Of a stretch of 64,000 bases of DNA, positions 34,277 to 43,873 are shown piece after piece. Source of the DNA: Opitutaceae bacterium (lineage in GTDB: Bacteria > Verrucomicrobiota > Verrucomicrobiia > Opitutales > Opitutaceae). The notes under the pieces were generated by a model. The model searched no databases. It was not told the origin of the DNA and saw nothing but the letters and a program-made list of their open reading frames with translations. The stretch is taken from assembly GCA_016794625.1 (NCBI GenBank), contig JAEUGY010000042.1, forward strand, positions 62,001 to 126,000, in the 5' to 3' direction. Each line of letters starts with the position of its first letter. The first letter of the stretch is position 1. The translations under genes and the position numbers were made by a program.

Positions 34277-35578
34277 ATGCTGCCCGCGCGCCGCTTCTGC
34301 CTGATCGTTTCGGGACTCGCGCTTCTGGCGTTGGTTGCCTCGCTTGCCTTTGGGTTTTCCGCCCTCGTCGGTCCGTTCGCGGTGGCCGCCGCCGTCGGAC
34401 TAGCGCTCGGGCTCGGTGCGGTTGATTCGCTCAGGTCGTTTCAATACACGGCCTGGATCATCGCGGCGGTCGTTGCAGCCATGTTCTACCCGGCGACCTT
34501 TTTGAAATGGGGCGATTTTGATCTGCGCAACAAGTGGGTCGTGCTCGTCGTCATCCAGACCGTGATGTTTGGCATGGGCACGCAAATGAGCCTGCGTGAT
34601 TTTGTGGGCGTGATGAAGATGCCCTGGGGCGTGTTTGTCGCGGTTGCCTGTCAGTTTCTGGTCATGCCGCTTACCGGATTCGTGCTGATCAAACTCTTTC
34701 CGCTGCCCGATGAGATCGCCGCCGGTGTCATCCTGATTGGAGCCTGTTCGAGCGGACTGGCCTCGAACGTGATGTGCTACCTGGCCCGGGCCAATCTGGC
34801 CCTCTCCATCACGGCCACCTCGATGACCACGCTGCTGGCGCCCCTCATGACGCCGCTGTGGATGAAGCTGCTCGCGGGGCGGCTGGTCGAGGTCAGGTTC
34901 ACTCCCATGATGCTGGAGATCATGAAAATCGTGATCGTCCCGATCGCAGCGGCGCTGCTCCATGACGCTTTGAAGTCCGCATCCTCCGCCGCGCGCCGAC
35001 GCTGGGAAATTGTAAACGCCGTGGCGGTGACGGGCTTGTTCTGCCTGGCGGTCTTTCACCGCTCCGAGCCACTCGTGTCGCTGCCAGCCTCAACCTGGCT
35101 GCTGATTGAGCTCGCCGGTTTTGCCGCCGGGGCCGTGGTGGCGGGCATGTTCTATCACCGACTGACAGGTTGGTTCCCCCGGATACCCGGCTTTATGCCT
35201 TATCTCTCGATGGCGGGTATCGTCTATTTCACGACAATCACCACCGCGGCGGGACGCAACCACCTGCTGCTCGTGGGCGGGACACTCATCCTGGTGGCGA
35301 TCCTGCACAATGGCGCGGGTTATTTCTTTGGCTACTGGCTGGCGCGACTGGCCGGTCTCGACCGGTCATCGTGCCGCACCGTCGCGATCGAGGTCGGCCT
35401 TCAGAACGGGGGCATGGCCTCCGGTCTCGCCGGTGCCATGGGCAAGCTCGCGACCGTGGGGCTGGCGGCGGCGGTGTTCAGCCCGTGGATGAACATTTCC
35501 GGATCGCTGCTCGCGAACTACTGGCGGCGGCGGGGCGGCGGCACCGAAGGCGATGCGGCGGACTCAAAACCGGCATAG
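34277..35578 (+). CDS. BASS-family (bile acid:sodium symporter-type) transporter
   Basis: A 433-residue inner-membrane protein with about ten helices. FGMGTQMSLRDFVGVMKMP and VILIGACSSGLASNVMCYLA, then IEVGLQNGGMASGLAGAMG, are the sodium-site motifs of the bile acid:Na+ symporter family; bacterial members carry organic acids such as pantoate or 2-keto-acids. As last gene of the operon, it may import or export the sugar acid handled by the dehydratase/RuBisCO-like branch. An N-terminal pair of helices (9-45) is extra. ATG at 34277; the frame is open upstream only as overlap with the racemase gene. It converges on the GH95 gene, 29 bp apart. Confidence 0.88.
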   Translation: MLPARRFCLIVSGLALLALVASLAFGFSALVGPFAVAAAVGLALGLGAVDSLRSFQYTAWIIAAVVAAMFYPATFLKWGDFDLRNKWVVLVVIQTVMFGMGTQMSLRDFVGVMKMPWGVFVAVACQFLVMPLTGFVLIKLFPLPDEIAAGVILIGACSSGLASNVMCYLARANLALSITATSMTTLLAPLMTPLWMKLLAGRLVEVRFTPMMLEIMKIVIVPIAAALLHDALKSASSAARRRWEIVNAVAVTGLFCLAVFHRSEPLVSLPASTWLLIELAGFAAGAVVAGMFYHRLTGWFPRIPGFMPYLSMAGIVYFTTITTAAGRNHLLLVGGTLILVAILHNGAGYFFGYWLARLAGLDRSSCRTVAIEVGLQNGGMASGLAGAMGKLATVGLAAAVFSPWMNISGSLLANYWRRRGGGTEGDAADSKPA

Positions 35579-35607
35579 GCTTCGTTGCCTTAGGGCCTCG
35601 CGAAGGG

Positions 35608-38061
35608 CTAGGGCGACGGTGAGCTGAAGTCGAGGGTGGCGCTGGCGCCGGGTGACAGGGTGAGATCGCGCCCTTGCTGGCCGAAGTGAATCCGCGCACG
35701 CGTCCCGCCGTGGCTGCGAATCACCGCCTGGGCCAGCTTTCCGGCGCGCCAGACCAGATCGACCTCGAATCCGCCGCGGGCACGCAGACCGCGGACCTCT
35801 CCGTCCGGCCACGCGGGTGGCAGTGCGGGCAGGAGCTTGAGGACAGCGACGGGTTCGCCCGGCGTGGTGACCAGATTGCTTTGCAGCAGCATCTCGGCGA
35901 TGGCGGCGGTGCCGCCGAAGTTGCCGTCGATCTGGAAGGGTGGATGTGCGTCCCAGAGATTTGGATAAGTGCCACCCGTCCAGAGACGCCGGTCTCCTTC
36001 CGTGGCGGCGGGCTTTAGGTGTGATACCAGCAAGTCGTGCGCCCGGTCGCCGCGACCCAGCCGGGCCCAGAGCGCCAGCTTGAAGGCGAGGCTCCAGCCC
36101 GTGCCGCCGTCGCCGCGCACCTGCAAGGTCTTCGCGGCGGCGGCCGCGAGCTCCGGGGTGGTGTCCGGCGAGATCTCGTGCCCCGGGTAGAGTCCCCAAA
36201 GGTGGGCGATGTGCCGGTGCTGGGGATCCGCCTCCGGCACGGGATCGAGCCACTCCATGATCCGCCCATCGTCACCGATGCGGGTCGGAGCGAGATGCGC
36301 GCGTTTGCGGGCCCACTCTTGGCGCAGGTCGGGATCCAGCCCGAGTCGCTCGGAGGCGTCGATGCAGGCGCCAAACAGGTAACGCAGGAGTTGCATGTCG
36401 GCCGTGGGACCGAGGCAGACATGTGCCTTGCTGCCGTCGGGGAGAAGAAAGGCGTTCTCCGGGGAGTTTGAAGGCGCCGTGACCCACCAGCCGTGACGCG
36501 GGCTCTCGATCAGCATGTCTAGGTAGAACAGACCGGCGCCACGGAGCAGCGGATACACGCGGCGCAGAAACGCGTCGTCGCGCGTGAAGAGATAGTGGTC
36601 CCAGAGGTGCTGGCAGAGCCAGGCGGAGCAGGAGACCGTGGAACCCCAACTGGCGGATTCACCGGGCGACGTGAAGCCCCACGGGTTGGCGAGGAGGAAG
36701 GCGACCCAACCGCGTGCGCCGTAGTAGGTGCGGGCGGTCTTGCTTCCCGGCGCTTCGAGCGAGGCAATCAGGTCGAAAAAGGGCTGATGGAGTTCGGAGA
36801 GATTGCAGACCTCCGCCGGCCAGTAGTTCATCTGGGCGTTGATGTTGAGGTGCCAGTCGCCATTCCACGGGGTCTGGATTTGATCCGCCCAGAGTCCCTG
36901 CAAATTGGCTGGCAACCCGCCGGGCCGGGACGACGAGATCAGGAGGTAGCGTCCGTAGTGGAAATAGAGTGCGGCGAGGGAGGGATCGGGCACTCCGGTT
37001 TGGAAGCGTTGCAACCGCTCCGGAGTCGGCCGAGCCGCAGCTGGCGCGTCTTCGGGTCCCAGTTCGAGGGACACCCGTTGAAACCAGTGCTGGTAGTCGT
37101 CGACATGGGCGCGGTGGAGGGCGCTGGCGTCCTTGGCTTCGATCCGGTCCATATCTGCGAGGGCCGCCGCCCGGGCGTCGTTGACCGCGCGTCCGGCGAA
37201 GGACCGGATGTCGGTCGCGGCGGTCACCCGCAGTTCGACCTCGTCGGCGTTTCGGATCACGAGGCGACCTGCCTCGCCGAGAAGGGATCCACCGCGGACA
37301 CGGACGCGGAGCATGGCGGCAAAGCGGACTCCGGTGCCGCCTTCGCGTCCGTCGTTGAGCTGGCCGGAGAGGAGCAGGCGGTCCGAGCCAAGGGACTCGA
37401 CGGTGGCCCGCTCGGCCCGGGCGAGCGTGGCGTCGAGGGAGATTGAGCCCGGACGGTCTGCCGTGAGTCGAAGCACGGTCGCCTGGTCCGGAGCGCTGAC
37501 CCACGCTTCGCGCTGAAAGCGGACGCCGTTCTGGACGTAGTGCAGGCGGGCGGTGGCGTCACCCAGGTCGAGTTCACGTCGGTACTCTTCCACCGTTTCA
37601 CCGACGCCGGCGTGGCGAAAGGTCAACAGCAGTTCGCCCAATGTCTGGTAACAACCGAAGGGAACATTGGCACCCATGCCGCGTCCGGATCCGGCGCCAG
37701 CGCACGTGAAATGGGCGTTGACCAGAGCCTCCGCCTCGGCCGTGCGCCCGGCGAGGAGCAGACGACGGATCTCCGGCAGTGCCTGGGCGGCACCTGGCCG
37801 GTCGGCGTCCTGGGGCGAGCCGGACCAGACTCCCGTTTCGTTCAAGACGATCCGCTCGTGGTCCACCCGTCCGAACAGCGTGGCGCCCAGCCGTCCGTTG
37901 CCCAGCGGGGTGGCTTCGGTGAAGCGTTCAGCGGGCCGATCCAGCCAGATGATCCGTGACTCGGGTCGCGCTTGCGCACGCAGGCCCATGGCCGGGAGGA
38001 GCAGGAGCAGACCGAGCAAGAGGCGGCCGCGCATCCGCCACGCCTGGAGCTCCGTGGTCAT
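35608..38061 (-). CDS. GH95 alpha-L-fucosidase/alpha-L-galactosidase, exported
   Basis: Exported glycosidase, 817 residues, with signal peptide [17 protein letters not shown]. It begins with the N-terminal beta domain ([28 protein letters not shown]), followed by the (alpha/alpha)6 barrel with [20 protein letters not shown] (the paired Asn used with Asp to activate water), [11 protein letters not shown] (acid Glu) and [16 protein letters not shown] (Asp). GH95 enzymes act on alpha-1,2-L-fucosides or alpha-L-galactosides; one GH95 galactosidase removes L-galactose from rhamnogalacturonan II in Bacteroides. Its ATG overlaps the previous gene's TGA by 4 bp. It runs toward the BASS gene. Confidence 0.93.
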   Translation of the reverse strand: MTTELQAWRMRGRLLLGLLLLLPAMGLRAQARPESRIIWLDRPAERFTEATPLGNGRLGATLFGRVDHERIVLNETGVWSGSPQDADRPGAAQALPEIRRLLLAGRTAEAEALVNAHFTCAGAGSGRGMGANVPFGCYQTLGELLLTFRHAGVGETVEEYRRELDLGDATARLHYVQNGVRFQREAWVSAPDQATVLRLTADRPGSISLDATLARAERATVESLGSDRLLLSGQLNDGREGGTGVRFAAMLRVRVRGGSLLGEAGRLVIRNADEVELRVTAATDIRSFAGRAVNDARAAALADMDRIEAKDASALHRAHVDDYQHWFQRVSLELGPEDAPAAARPTPERLQRFQTGVPDPSLAALYFHYGRYLLISSSRPGGLPANLQGLWADQIQTPWNGDWHLNINAQMNYWPAEVCNLSELHQPFFDLIASLEAPGSKTARTYYGARGWVAFLLANPWGFTSPGESASWGSTVSCSAWLCQHLWDHYLFTRDDAFLRRVYPLLRGAGLFYLDMLIESPRHGWWVTAPSNSPENAFLLPDGSKAHVCLGPTADMQLLRYLFGACIDASERLGLDPDLRQEWARKRAHLAPTRIGDDGRIMEWLDPVPEADPQHRHIAHLWGLYPGHEISPDTTPELAAAAAKTLQVRGDGGTGWSLAFKLALWARLGRGDRAHDLLVSHLKPAATEGDRRLWTGGTYPNLWDAHPPFQIDGNFGGTAAIAEMLLQSNLVTTPGEPVAVLKLLPALPPAWPDGEVRGLRARGGFEVDLVWRAGKLAQAVIRSHGGTRARIHFGQQGRDLTLSPGASATLDFSSPSP

Positions 38062-39236
38062 CGTGAGGTGGCTGTGGTTGCGGAGGGCAAGGGGCGGGAG
38101 GTGGCGAGGGCGATGACGCGGCCCTGGTCGCCGACCGCGCAATAGAAGTGGTAAACCACGCCGTCGTGTTTGAGCAGCCACGGCTTATGCGCGAACGTCT
38201 TGTCGTACGGTTCACTGGGTTCAATCAGGTGGGGTCCTTCCCACTTGGTCCAGTTCACCAGATCATACGAGCAGGCGAAGGTGTCGAAGGCGTGCGGCTT
38301 CCAGCGAAAGCCGAAGTAGAACATGACCCAGACGTCGCCGATGCGGGCGATCTGGGGGTCGCCCGAAATGGCGGGTTTGCCGGGGGCGTTGTCCACCACC
38401 GGTTCCGAGCCCAGACGTGTCCAGTGGATCAGGTCGTGTGACACCGCCATGCCGATGGCCTCGTGGTTGCTCGTATGCCGGGCCTTGCCGTTGTAGAACA
38501 TGAGGTAGGGCCAGCCAAGGGAGCGCTTTTCGTCGTGGATGATCGCACTCTTGTAGAGGGTGGCGCTCTCGAAGGCTCTCACGTCGGGCTGCGTGGGGGA
38601 GAGGATGGGGTTCTGCGGAATGCGGTTCCACTCGGCCACGGCGGCGGGCTGACGGCTCCAGACCATGCCGATGGAAAGTGGATCGGTTTCATAGCCCTGC
38701 AATGCGCCGCCAATGTAGGACATCCAGTACTTGCCCTCGTGCCGGCTTAACTGGTGGTCGGCGCCGTCCCAGCGCAGGTCATAGAGCGCGAGACCGGCGT
38801 CCGCCTGCCAGGCATCCCACGTGCCGTCGCTAAAGGACAGGATGCGCCCGAGCTTTTCCCACTGCACCAGATCATCGCTGCGCGCCAGGTAGGTCTGGTA
38901 GCCAATCTTGTCACGGATGGCCACATACACCATGTACCAGCGACCTTCGTGCCGGAAGACGTTCGGGCAATCGATCATCTCGCCGGGCTCTCCCTTCAGG
39001 ACGACACCGACTTTGTGCGGCGTGCGCACCTCCTCGTAAATCTGCTGCATGACGGCGGCCGGAACCGGTCGGGCGGGCAGGGTGGGGAACGGAAGGACGG
39101 TGCGTTCGGCTCCGACCGAAAATGCCGTGAGCACGGCCGCGAGCGCCGGTCCGAGCACACGGGCCAGCGCGCGGGAGGGAGCAGTCGGCAAGGTGGCAAC
39201 GTGGCGAGGCCTGGGTTGGGTGTGACGTAGGAACAT
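38058..39236 (-). CDS. Five-bladed beta-propeller glycoside hydrolase-like protein (GH43/GH117-type), exported
   Basis: A 392-residue exported protein with an N-terminal signal-like region (about 15-43, ending SVGAERT). The rest has propeller blade motifs: [59 protein letters not shown] and [14 protein letters not shown], each starting with a sheet near an acidic residue. This looks like clan GH-F/GH117-like five-bladed propellers; which family, and whether it is active, is not settled. The ATG at 39236 was chosen; a TTG at 39257 lies seven codons upstream. Translational overlap with the GH95 gene suggests that both enzymes work on one glycan. Confidence 0.75.
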   Translation of the reverse strand: MFLRHTQPRPRHVATLPTAPSRALARVLGPALAAVLTAFSVGAERTVLPFPTLPARPVPAAVMQQIYEEVRTPHKVGVVLKGEPGEMIDCPNVFRHEGRWYMVYVAIRDKIGYQTYLARSDDLVQWEKLGRILSFSDGTWDAWQADAGLALYDLRWDGADHQLSRHEGKYWMSYIGGALQGYETDPLSIGMVWSRQPAAVAEWNRIPQNPILSPTQPDVRAFESATLYKSAIIHDEKRSLGWPYLMFYNGKARHTSNHEAIGMAVSHDLIHWTRLGSEPVVDNAPGKPAISGDPQIARIGDVWVMFYFGFRWKPHAFDTFACSYDLVNWTKWEGPHLIEPSEPYDKTFAHKPWLLKHDGVVYHFYCAVGDQGRVIALATSRPLPSATTATSR

Positions 39237-39394
39237 GGAGACCGGGATCGGCAGCAAGGCCGGCCGGGGAGTCAGCCTAGGGCCACCGGTTCCTCACCGT
39301 CAACCCGGCGCCCCAGGCAAGGACTCTCAAGTTTCGCGGAGACAATCTCATGGTCGAACGACGGTCAGCGGGTTAACCTCGCCTCCTTGTAATC

Positions 39395-41521
39395 ATGATG
39401 TCCCTGCTCATCGTCCTCATTCGACTTCCGTGGTGCCTGCGGCGTGGGCGGCATGCGGGTGTGGGGCTCTTTTTCGGACTGGTGGTGGGCGCGGTCGCGT
39501 CGCCGGTTGAGTTCTCCTTCCGCGTGCCGAACCCCGGGCCCGAACCGTTTGCCCGCGACGTTTGGGCATGGGTTGCGGCGCCCGACGGCACCGAGCGGGC
39601 TGTGCCGGCGTTCTACGACGGGGATGACGTCTGGCGGGTCCGCGTCGCGGCCCGCCGGTCGGGCTCCTTTCGGCTGCTTCGGGTGGAAGAGAGGATGGAC
39701 GTGGAAAAGGGCACGTCCGGCGGAACGACGGTGAGCGCTCTCGCAATGACCGCTCTGGGACCGGATCGGGTGGATTACGCCGGCGCTCCTGCGCCGCCGG
39801 TGGTGCGCGTGGATCCGCGCGACCCTCGGTCCTTGGTCCGGGGTTCGGAACCGTACCTGCCGTTCGGCTTGAATTTGGCCTGGGGTGACGATGCCTTTTA
39901 CGCGCGAACGCTGCCCGAGGCGGGGCGCGTCGGCGTAAATTGGACTCGCATCTGGATGGCTCCCTGGGCCGGGCTCAATCTTTCCTGGCTTCCACCTGAG
40001 CGCGGACCTTCACCCCGGCCGGGCGCGCTCGATCTTGAGGTGGCCCGGCGTTGGGACCGCATCCTGGACTGGGCCGGACAGGCCGGCATCGGCGTGCAGG
40101 TCGTGGTTTTCTCCCACGGTCAGCTCAGCACGCAGGTGAATCCGGTCTGGGCGGACCACCCGTGGAATGTGGACCGTGGTGGCTTCCTGACGTCGCCCTC
40201 CGACTTTTTCACCTCTCCCGATGCGCGCCGCCACACCCGGACCAAGCTGCGCTACCTGGCTGCGCGCTACGGGCATTCGCCGGCGGTGCTGGCGTGGGAG
40301 CTCTTCAACGAGGTCAATTTCACGGATGCGTGGAAGCGGCACGGGCTCGAGGACCGGATCGCGATGTGGCATGACGAGATGGCGGCCTGGCTCCGGCGCA
40401 ACGATCCGGAGCATCATCTCGTCACGACCAGCCTGAGCGAGGCCCCGGTCGGCGCCCTCTGGCGTTCGATGGACTACTATCAACCCCATGTGTATCCGGT
40501 CAATGGATTGGCGCACGTCCGGCGTTTTCCCCTCATTGCGCTGCCGGCCGACAAACCGCTGTTCTACGGGGAGATTGGGGACGATCATCAGGCCTATGAC
40601 GCGCCGGACGACAAAGCCTCCAACGCCGGCGTGGTGCCGGTGCTCTGGTGCGGGCTGATGGTGGACCACGCGTTTCCCGCCCAGACCTGGTACTGGCAGC
40701 GTCTTGTCGGGCTGCCGCGCTGGCCGGAATTCGCAGCCGTGGCCGGGTTTGTGCGCGATCAACGTCTGGCCTCAAGGTGGTGGTCGCTACGCGCGTTTGA
40801 TCCCGTGGTGGAGACCGCCGGCCGGACGCCCCAGGTGCTCGGCGCCGGCTTTCACTGGGCCCTGCGGGGACCGGCGGTCGTGGAGGTGCCGAACGATGGC
40901 CGGGAGCCTGTCGACTTTGCGGACGTGCCGGAGTACATCGTGGGTTCTGCTCGGCTGGTGGCGGAGGGGCGCACGGATCGGTTGACGCTGCGCATCACTC
41001 GGGCGCAGCCTGGGACGCTCGAATTCAGGCTCGTGGACGTCGGGCCGGAGGGGGCGACGGTGGAGTGGCAGCGGTCCGGGGATTCAACCCACGTCCGGAC
41101 TTGGGAGTCGCAGGCCAAGGGTCCTGACCGCGCGCTGCGGCCCGCTACGCTGCGGCTTCCCGTTCCGGCCGGACCGAGTGAAGTCCACCTTCGCAACCGG
41201 GGGCCGGACGCCATCCGTCTTCGGGAGGTGGATCTCGACCAGACCGGCCCGGCGCTTTCGGCGGTGGGCAAACGTGACGACCGCTTTCTTATGGTCTACC
41301 TTTGGCACCGCGCTGGGGTGCATGCCGCCCGGATTGTTCCACCCGAGCTCGGTACTCTCGTCATCCCCGATCTTCCGGCTGGAACCTGGCGGGTCACCTG
41401 GTGGGCCATGGAGCACGGGGGGCCCAGCGACGTCCGCTCGCTGCGGCACCCGGGAGGCGAGGCCAGGATTCCCACCCCGCCGATCTCCCGTCACGCCGCG
41501 CTGGCTCTGGAGCGGGACTGA
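39395..41521 (+). CDS. Exported GH-A clan glycosidase with DUF5060-like N-terminal domain
   Basis: A 708-residue exported protein: hydrophobic signal region near residues 20-37, a beta N-terminal domain (SFRVPNPGPEPFARDV; DGDDVWRVRV) like DUF5060, and a TIM barrel (about 150-480). WELFNEVNFTD (Glu ~306) is the acid/base of a clan GH-A enzyme, and YGEIGDD (Glu ~393) is the nucleophile. The C-terminal half has a catalytic-side beta domain and a second beta module. Specificity is unclear; apiosidase-like, beta-galactosidase-like and mannanase-like families share this architecture. It is divergent from the GH95 pair and next to a locus rich in pectin-type enzymes. Confidence 0.78.
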   Translation: MMSLLIVLIRLPWCLRRGRHAGVGLFFGLVVGAVASPVEFSFRVPNPGPEPFARDVWAWVAAPDGTERAVPAFYDGDDVWRVRVAARRSGSFRLLRVEERMDVEKGTSGGTTVSALAMTALGPDRVDYAGAPAPPVVRVDPRDPRSLVRGSEPYLPFGLNLAWGDDAFYARTLPEAGRVGVNWTRIWMAPWAGLNLSWLPPERGPSPRPGALDLEVARRWDRILDWAGQAGIGVQVVVFSHGQLSTQVNPVWADHPWNVDRGGFLTSPSDFFTSPDARRHTRTKLRYLAARYGHSPAVLAWELFNEVNFTDAWKRHGLEDRIAMWHDEMAAWLRRNDPEHHLVTTSLSEAPVGALWRSMDYYQPHVYPVNGLAHVRRFPLIALPADKPLFYGEIGDDHQAYDAPDDKASNAGVVPVLWCGLMVDHAFPAQTWYWQRLVGLPRWPEFAAVAGFVRDQRLASRWWSLRAFDPVVETAGRTPQVLGAGFHWALRGPAVVEVPNDGREPVDFADVPEYIVGSARLVAEGRTDRLTLRITRAQPGTLEFRLVDVGPEGATVEWQRSGDSTHVRTWESQAKGPDRALRPATLRLPVPAGPSEVHLRNRGPDAIRLREVDLDQTGPALSAVGKRDDRFLMVYLWHRAGVHAARIVPPELGTLVIPDLPAGTWRVTWWAMEHGGPSDVRSLRHPGGEARIPTPPISRHAALALERD

Positions 41522-41563
41522 TTTGGGGATGGTGGCCACCCGGCGACCGCTCTCCGACTAGGT

Positions 41564-42961
41564 TCACTTCATTTTGTGGCGGGCGAGGTGCGCTTCCTGG
41601 GTGTGCTTGGCTCGTTGAGCGAATTCGGAGTAGGGCAGGCCGGAAAGCTCGGCGATGATCTCCGTCAGCAACGTCTGTCCGTTGACCGACCGCCGCAGTT
41701 CCTTCTGCTCGCGGAGCCGGCTTCGGATCTTCTCCAGGAACGGCTCGCCCAAACGCTGGTAGGCGTCGATCATCACGAAACGAAAGCCTCCGGGATGTGA
41801 AGGGGAAATCCGGGCTTCCGTTGCCGGCCTGTCGATGGCGTCGCGCTCTTCGCCCTTGTTCCAGTTGAGCAGATCCAAGCCCACGCCGAGTGTCCGCGGG
41901 CTCTCGCCCAGGTGCTTTTGCAGCATGTGGAGGGAATAGATTTCGTCCGCCCCCTGGAGCTTGATCGTGACCACATCGGAGAGAAAGCGCGAGAGCGTCG
42001 CGTCGAATGCGTCGCGGTCTTCGACGTAAATGCGCTGCGCACGGACATGCTCCTGGCAGTCCTGGATGTATCCACCGCGGAAACGGGTGTCGCGTCGCGC
42101 CATCCAGCTGAACGGATCGTACAGGTAGTAGAGATTGGCGACCAATGTCTCCTGCAGGTGCCGCAGGACTTTTTCCCCCACCTCGTGATCGGAGTAAAAA
42201 ATCGGATAAGTGAGCTTCACCTCCTGGAATGCGCTCGACGGGATCTGAACGGGAAGCCCTCGCTCGATGAAGTGGAAGCCGCGCTGGGTGTCCAGGTTGA
42301 GCCCCTGGATCTTCTCGGTCTCGAAGGCGCGGTCCGTGCGGTTGGGATTGTTGTAAAAAAAGACCTCCCAGCGGGTGAGGATGCGTCTCTGCCAGCTTCC
42401 GGTGTCAGGGTCGTAGTGCAGGTCGGCGGCGTATTTGGAATCTGGTTTCTTGGGCGCGATCTTCTGGAGGCGATCCCGGTCCCAGACCACCAGGGCCTTG
42501 ACCTTGAAAAACGGCTCGCGGATGAGGCGCGTCACAATGGCACGCTCCCGGCGCAACCACGTCGAGTCATCCAGCGTGAATTCACCGAAACCGAACGAGG
42601 CGGACAGCGTGCCCATCTCCCGTTCAAACTCCTTCCCCAGCTTGTAGCGGAGATTCAGGTGTCTGACCTCATCGATCACGAGTTTCTTGTGATAGCCCAG
42701 CAGGAGCTTGTTGAACGTCTTGGCGAATTGGACGACGACCTCGTTGCTGCCGGTGTACGCCTTGCCGGTGAAGCCATCGATGATGGGAATGTCGCCCCGA
42801 TAGACGGTGACGTTGAACGGCTCCATCTGCACGACGTCTTGGGCCGTGGTATCTTGCGCCCGCAGGTACGGTGATACGGGGAGGATCAGCCAAAGTATGA
42901 GGGCGATGCGCTGGCGGAGCACTGGGGACAGGGGTGATCGGGAGGGACGCGAACGGGTCAC
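41564..42961 (-). CDS. Unrecognised exported protein (465 aa)
   Basis: A signal peptide (IALILWLILPVSPYLRAQ) follows a Ser/Arg-rich start. The mature part is soluble and rich in charged and aromatic residues: EPFNVTVYRGDIPIIDGFTG near the N-terminus, YNNPNRTDRAFETEKIQGL, LYYLYDPFSWMARRDTRF, and a Lys/Arg-rich C-terminus. I recognise no domain. Translation starts at a GTG (42959-42961), the only reasonable start upstream of the signal. It converges on the GH-A glycosidase (42 bp apart). The TonB-box-like string QMEPFNVTVYRG after the signal recalls the start of TonB receptors (VELETFVVSG in the receptor at 19896), but no receptor domain follows. Confidence 0.6.
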   Translation of the reverse strand: MTRSRPSRSPLSPVLRQRIALILWLILPVSPYLRAQDTTAQDVVQMEPFNVTVYRGDIPIIDGFTGKAYTGSNEVVVQFAKTFNKLLLGYHKKLVIDEVRHLNLRYKLGKEFEREMGTLSASFGFGEFTLDDSTWLRRERAIVTRLIREPFFKVKALVVWDRDRLQKIAPKKPDSKYAADLHYDPDTGSWQRRILTRWEVFFYNNPNRTDRAFETEKIQGLNLDTQRGFHFIERGLPVQIPSSAFQEVKLTYPIFYSDHEVGEKVLRHLQETLVANLYYLYDPFSWMARRDTRFRGGYIQDCQEHVRAQRIYVEDRDAFDATLSRFLSDVVTIKLQGADEIYSLHMLQKHLGESPRTLGVGLDLLNWNKGEERDAIDRPATEARISPSHPGGFRFVMIDAYQRLGEPFLEKIRSRLREQKELRRSVNGQTLLTEIIAELSGLPYSEFAQRAKHTQEAHLARHKMK

Positions 42962-43009
42962 TCTACCCAGGGCAGGGCGGCGAACAGGGGGCGCGCAGAT
43001 GAACGATGC

Positions 43010-43789
43010 TCACGGCTTCGGGGCGACTGAGGGTTCGACCACCTCGGGCGTGCCTACGTCCACCGAGCTCTGGGGGCTGCGCTTCCGAATCTCCACTTCC
43101 TCGACCTGGATCTCTTTGTCGAAGAGGGGTGCGCCCGATTCGAGCATGTCCTTGTACACGAGGTTGAGGTCACGACGGGCGTCGTCGTGAATCATGGTCG
43201 TATGCCAGAGGATCCGAGGTTCGGGCTTTTTGCCATCGACCGCCGGTTCCGGGGGCGCCCAGGCGGTCACCCGCAGGAAGAGTTTTTCCGACTGCGCCTT
43301 GTGTAGTTTCGCCTCGAAGTGGGCCTGCCGCGACTTGATCAGAAATTCGGGCGTGGCCCCGAGAATCGTGAGGGTTGGCGGATCGGTGTGGGTGTTTTCC
43401 ATCACCCCTTTCATGTACGGATTGCGGAGAAATCCACGACCGTAGAGCACGGTGATCAGGATATCCGGGGGCTCGCCCGGCCCGATTTCGCGAAATCCCT
43501 GCCGAGTCAGCACCGAGCGCAGCTGGGCGAGGATCGCGTTCTCGGAAATGGGCTTCACGATGGGCGCCGCCTCCTGGGTCTGGGCGATGGAAACCAGCGC
43601 GTACGCCTTGCCGTGGACCGGGCGTGGCTTGCGCTTGAATCCTCCGAATGGCCGTTCGACGTGGGTCCGAACAGAGATGGGCAGCTCGATGTTTGAATCC
43701 TTGCCCTCTGCGGCACGGGCGACCCCGGTGGGTGGCGCGGGTAGGGCCAGCGCGAGGAGTGTGAGTGCGAGTAGGCAGCGGAGTGTCAT
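43010..43789 (-). CDS. Unrecognised exported protein (259 aa), DUF4136-like in part
   Basis: An exported protein with signal peptide MTLRCLLALTLLALALPAPP. The mature part has YALVSIAQTQEAAP, ILAQLRSVLTRQGFREIGPG and PDILITVLYGRGF, features found in DUF4136-type lipoprotein-like envelope proteins, and an Arg/Lys-rich acidic-ended tail. The ATG at 43789 starts the signal; an in-frame start at 43849 exists. It lies 48 bp upstream of the 465-residue protein and is in the same direction, so the two may form a small operon of envelope proteins of unknown function. Confidence 0.6.
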   Translation of the reverse strand: MTLRCLLALTLLALALPAPPTGVARAAEGKDSNIELPISVRTHVERPFGGFKRKPRPVHGKAYALVSIAQTQEAAPIVKPISENAILAQLRSVLTRQGFREIGPGEPPDILITVLYGRGFLRNPYMKGVMENTHTDPPTLTILGATPEFLIKSRQAHFEAKLHKAQSEKLFLRVTAWAPPEPAVDGKKPEPRILWHTTMIHDDARRDLNLVYKDMLESGAPLFDKEIQVEEVEIRKRSPQSSVDVGTPEVVEPSVAPKP

Positions 43790-43873
43790 GCGACGAGCGG
43801 TGCGGAGCGAAGCGCGCGCGGCGCCTTGCCGGGACTGCGTGCCGGACACTCAAGACGGTTTCCCGTCGTTTGT

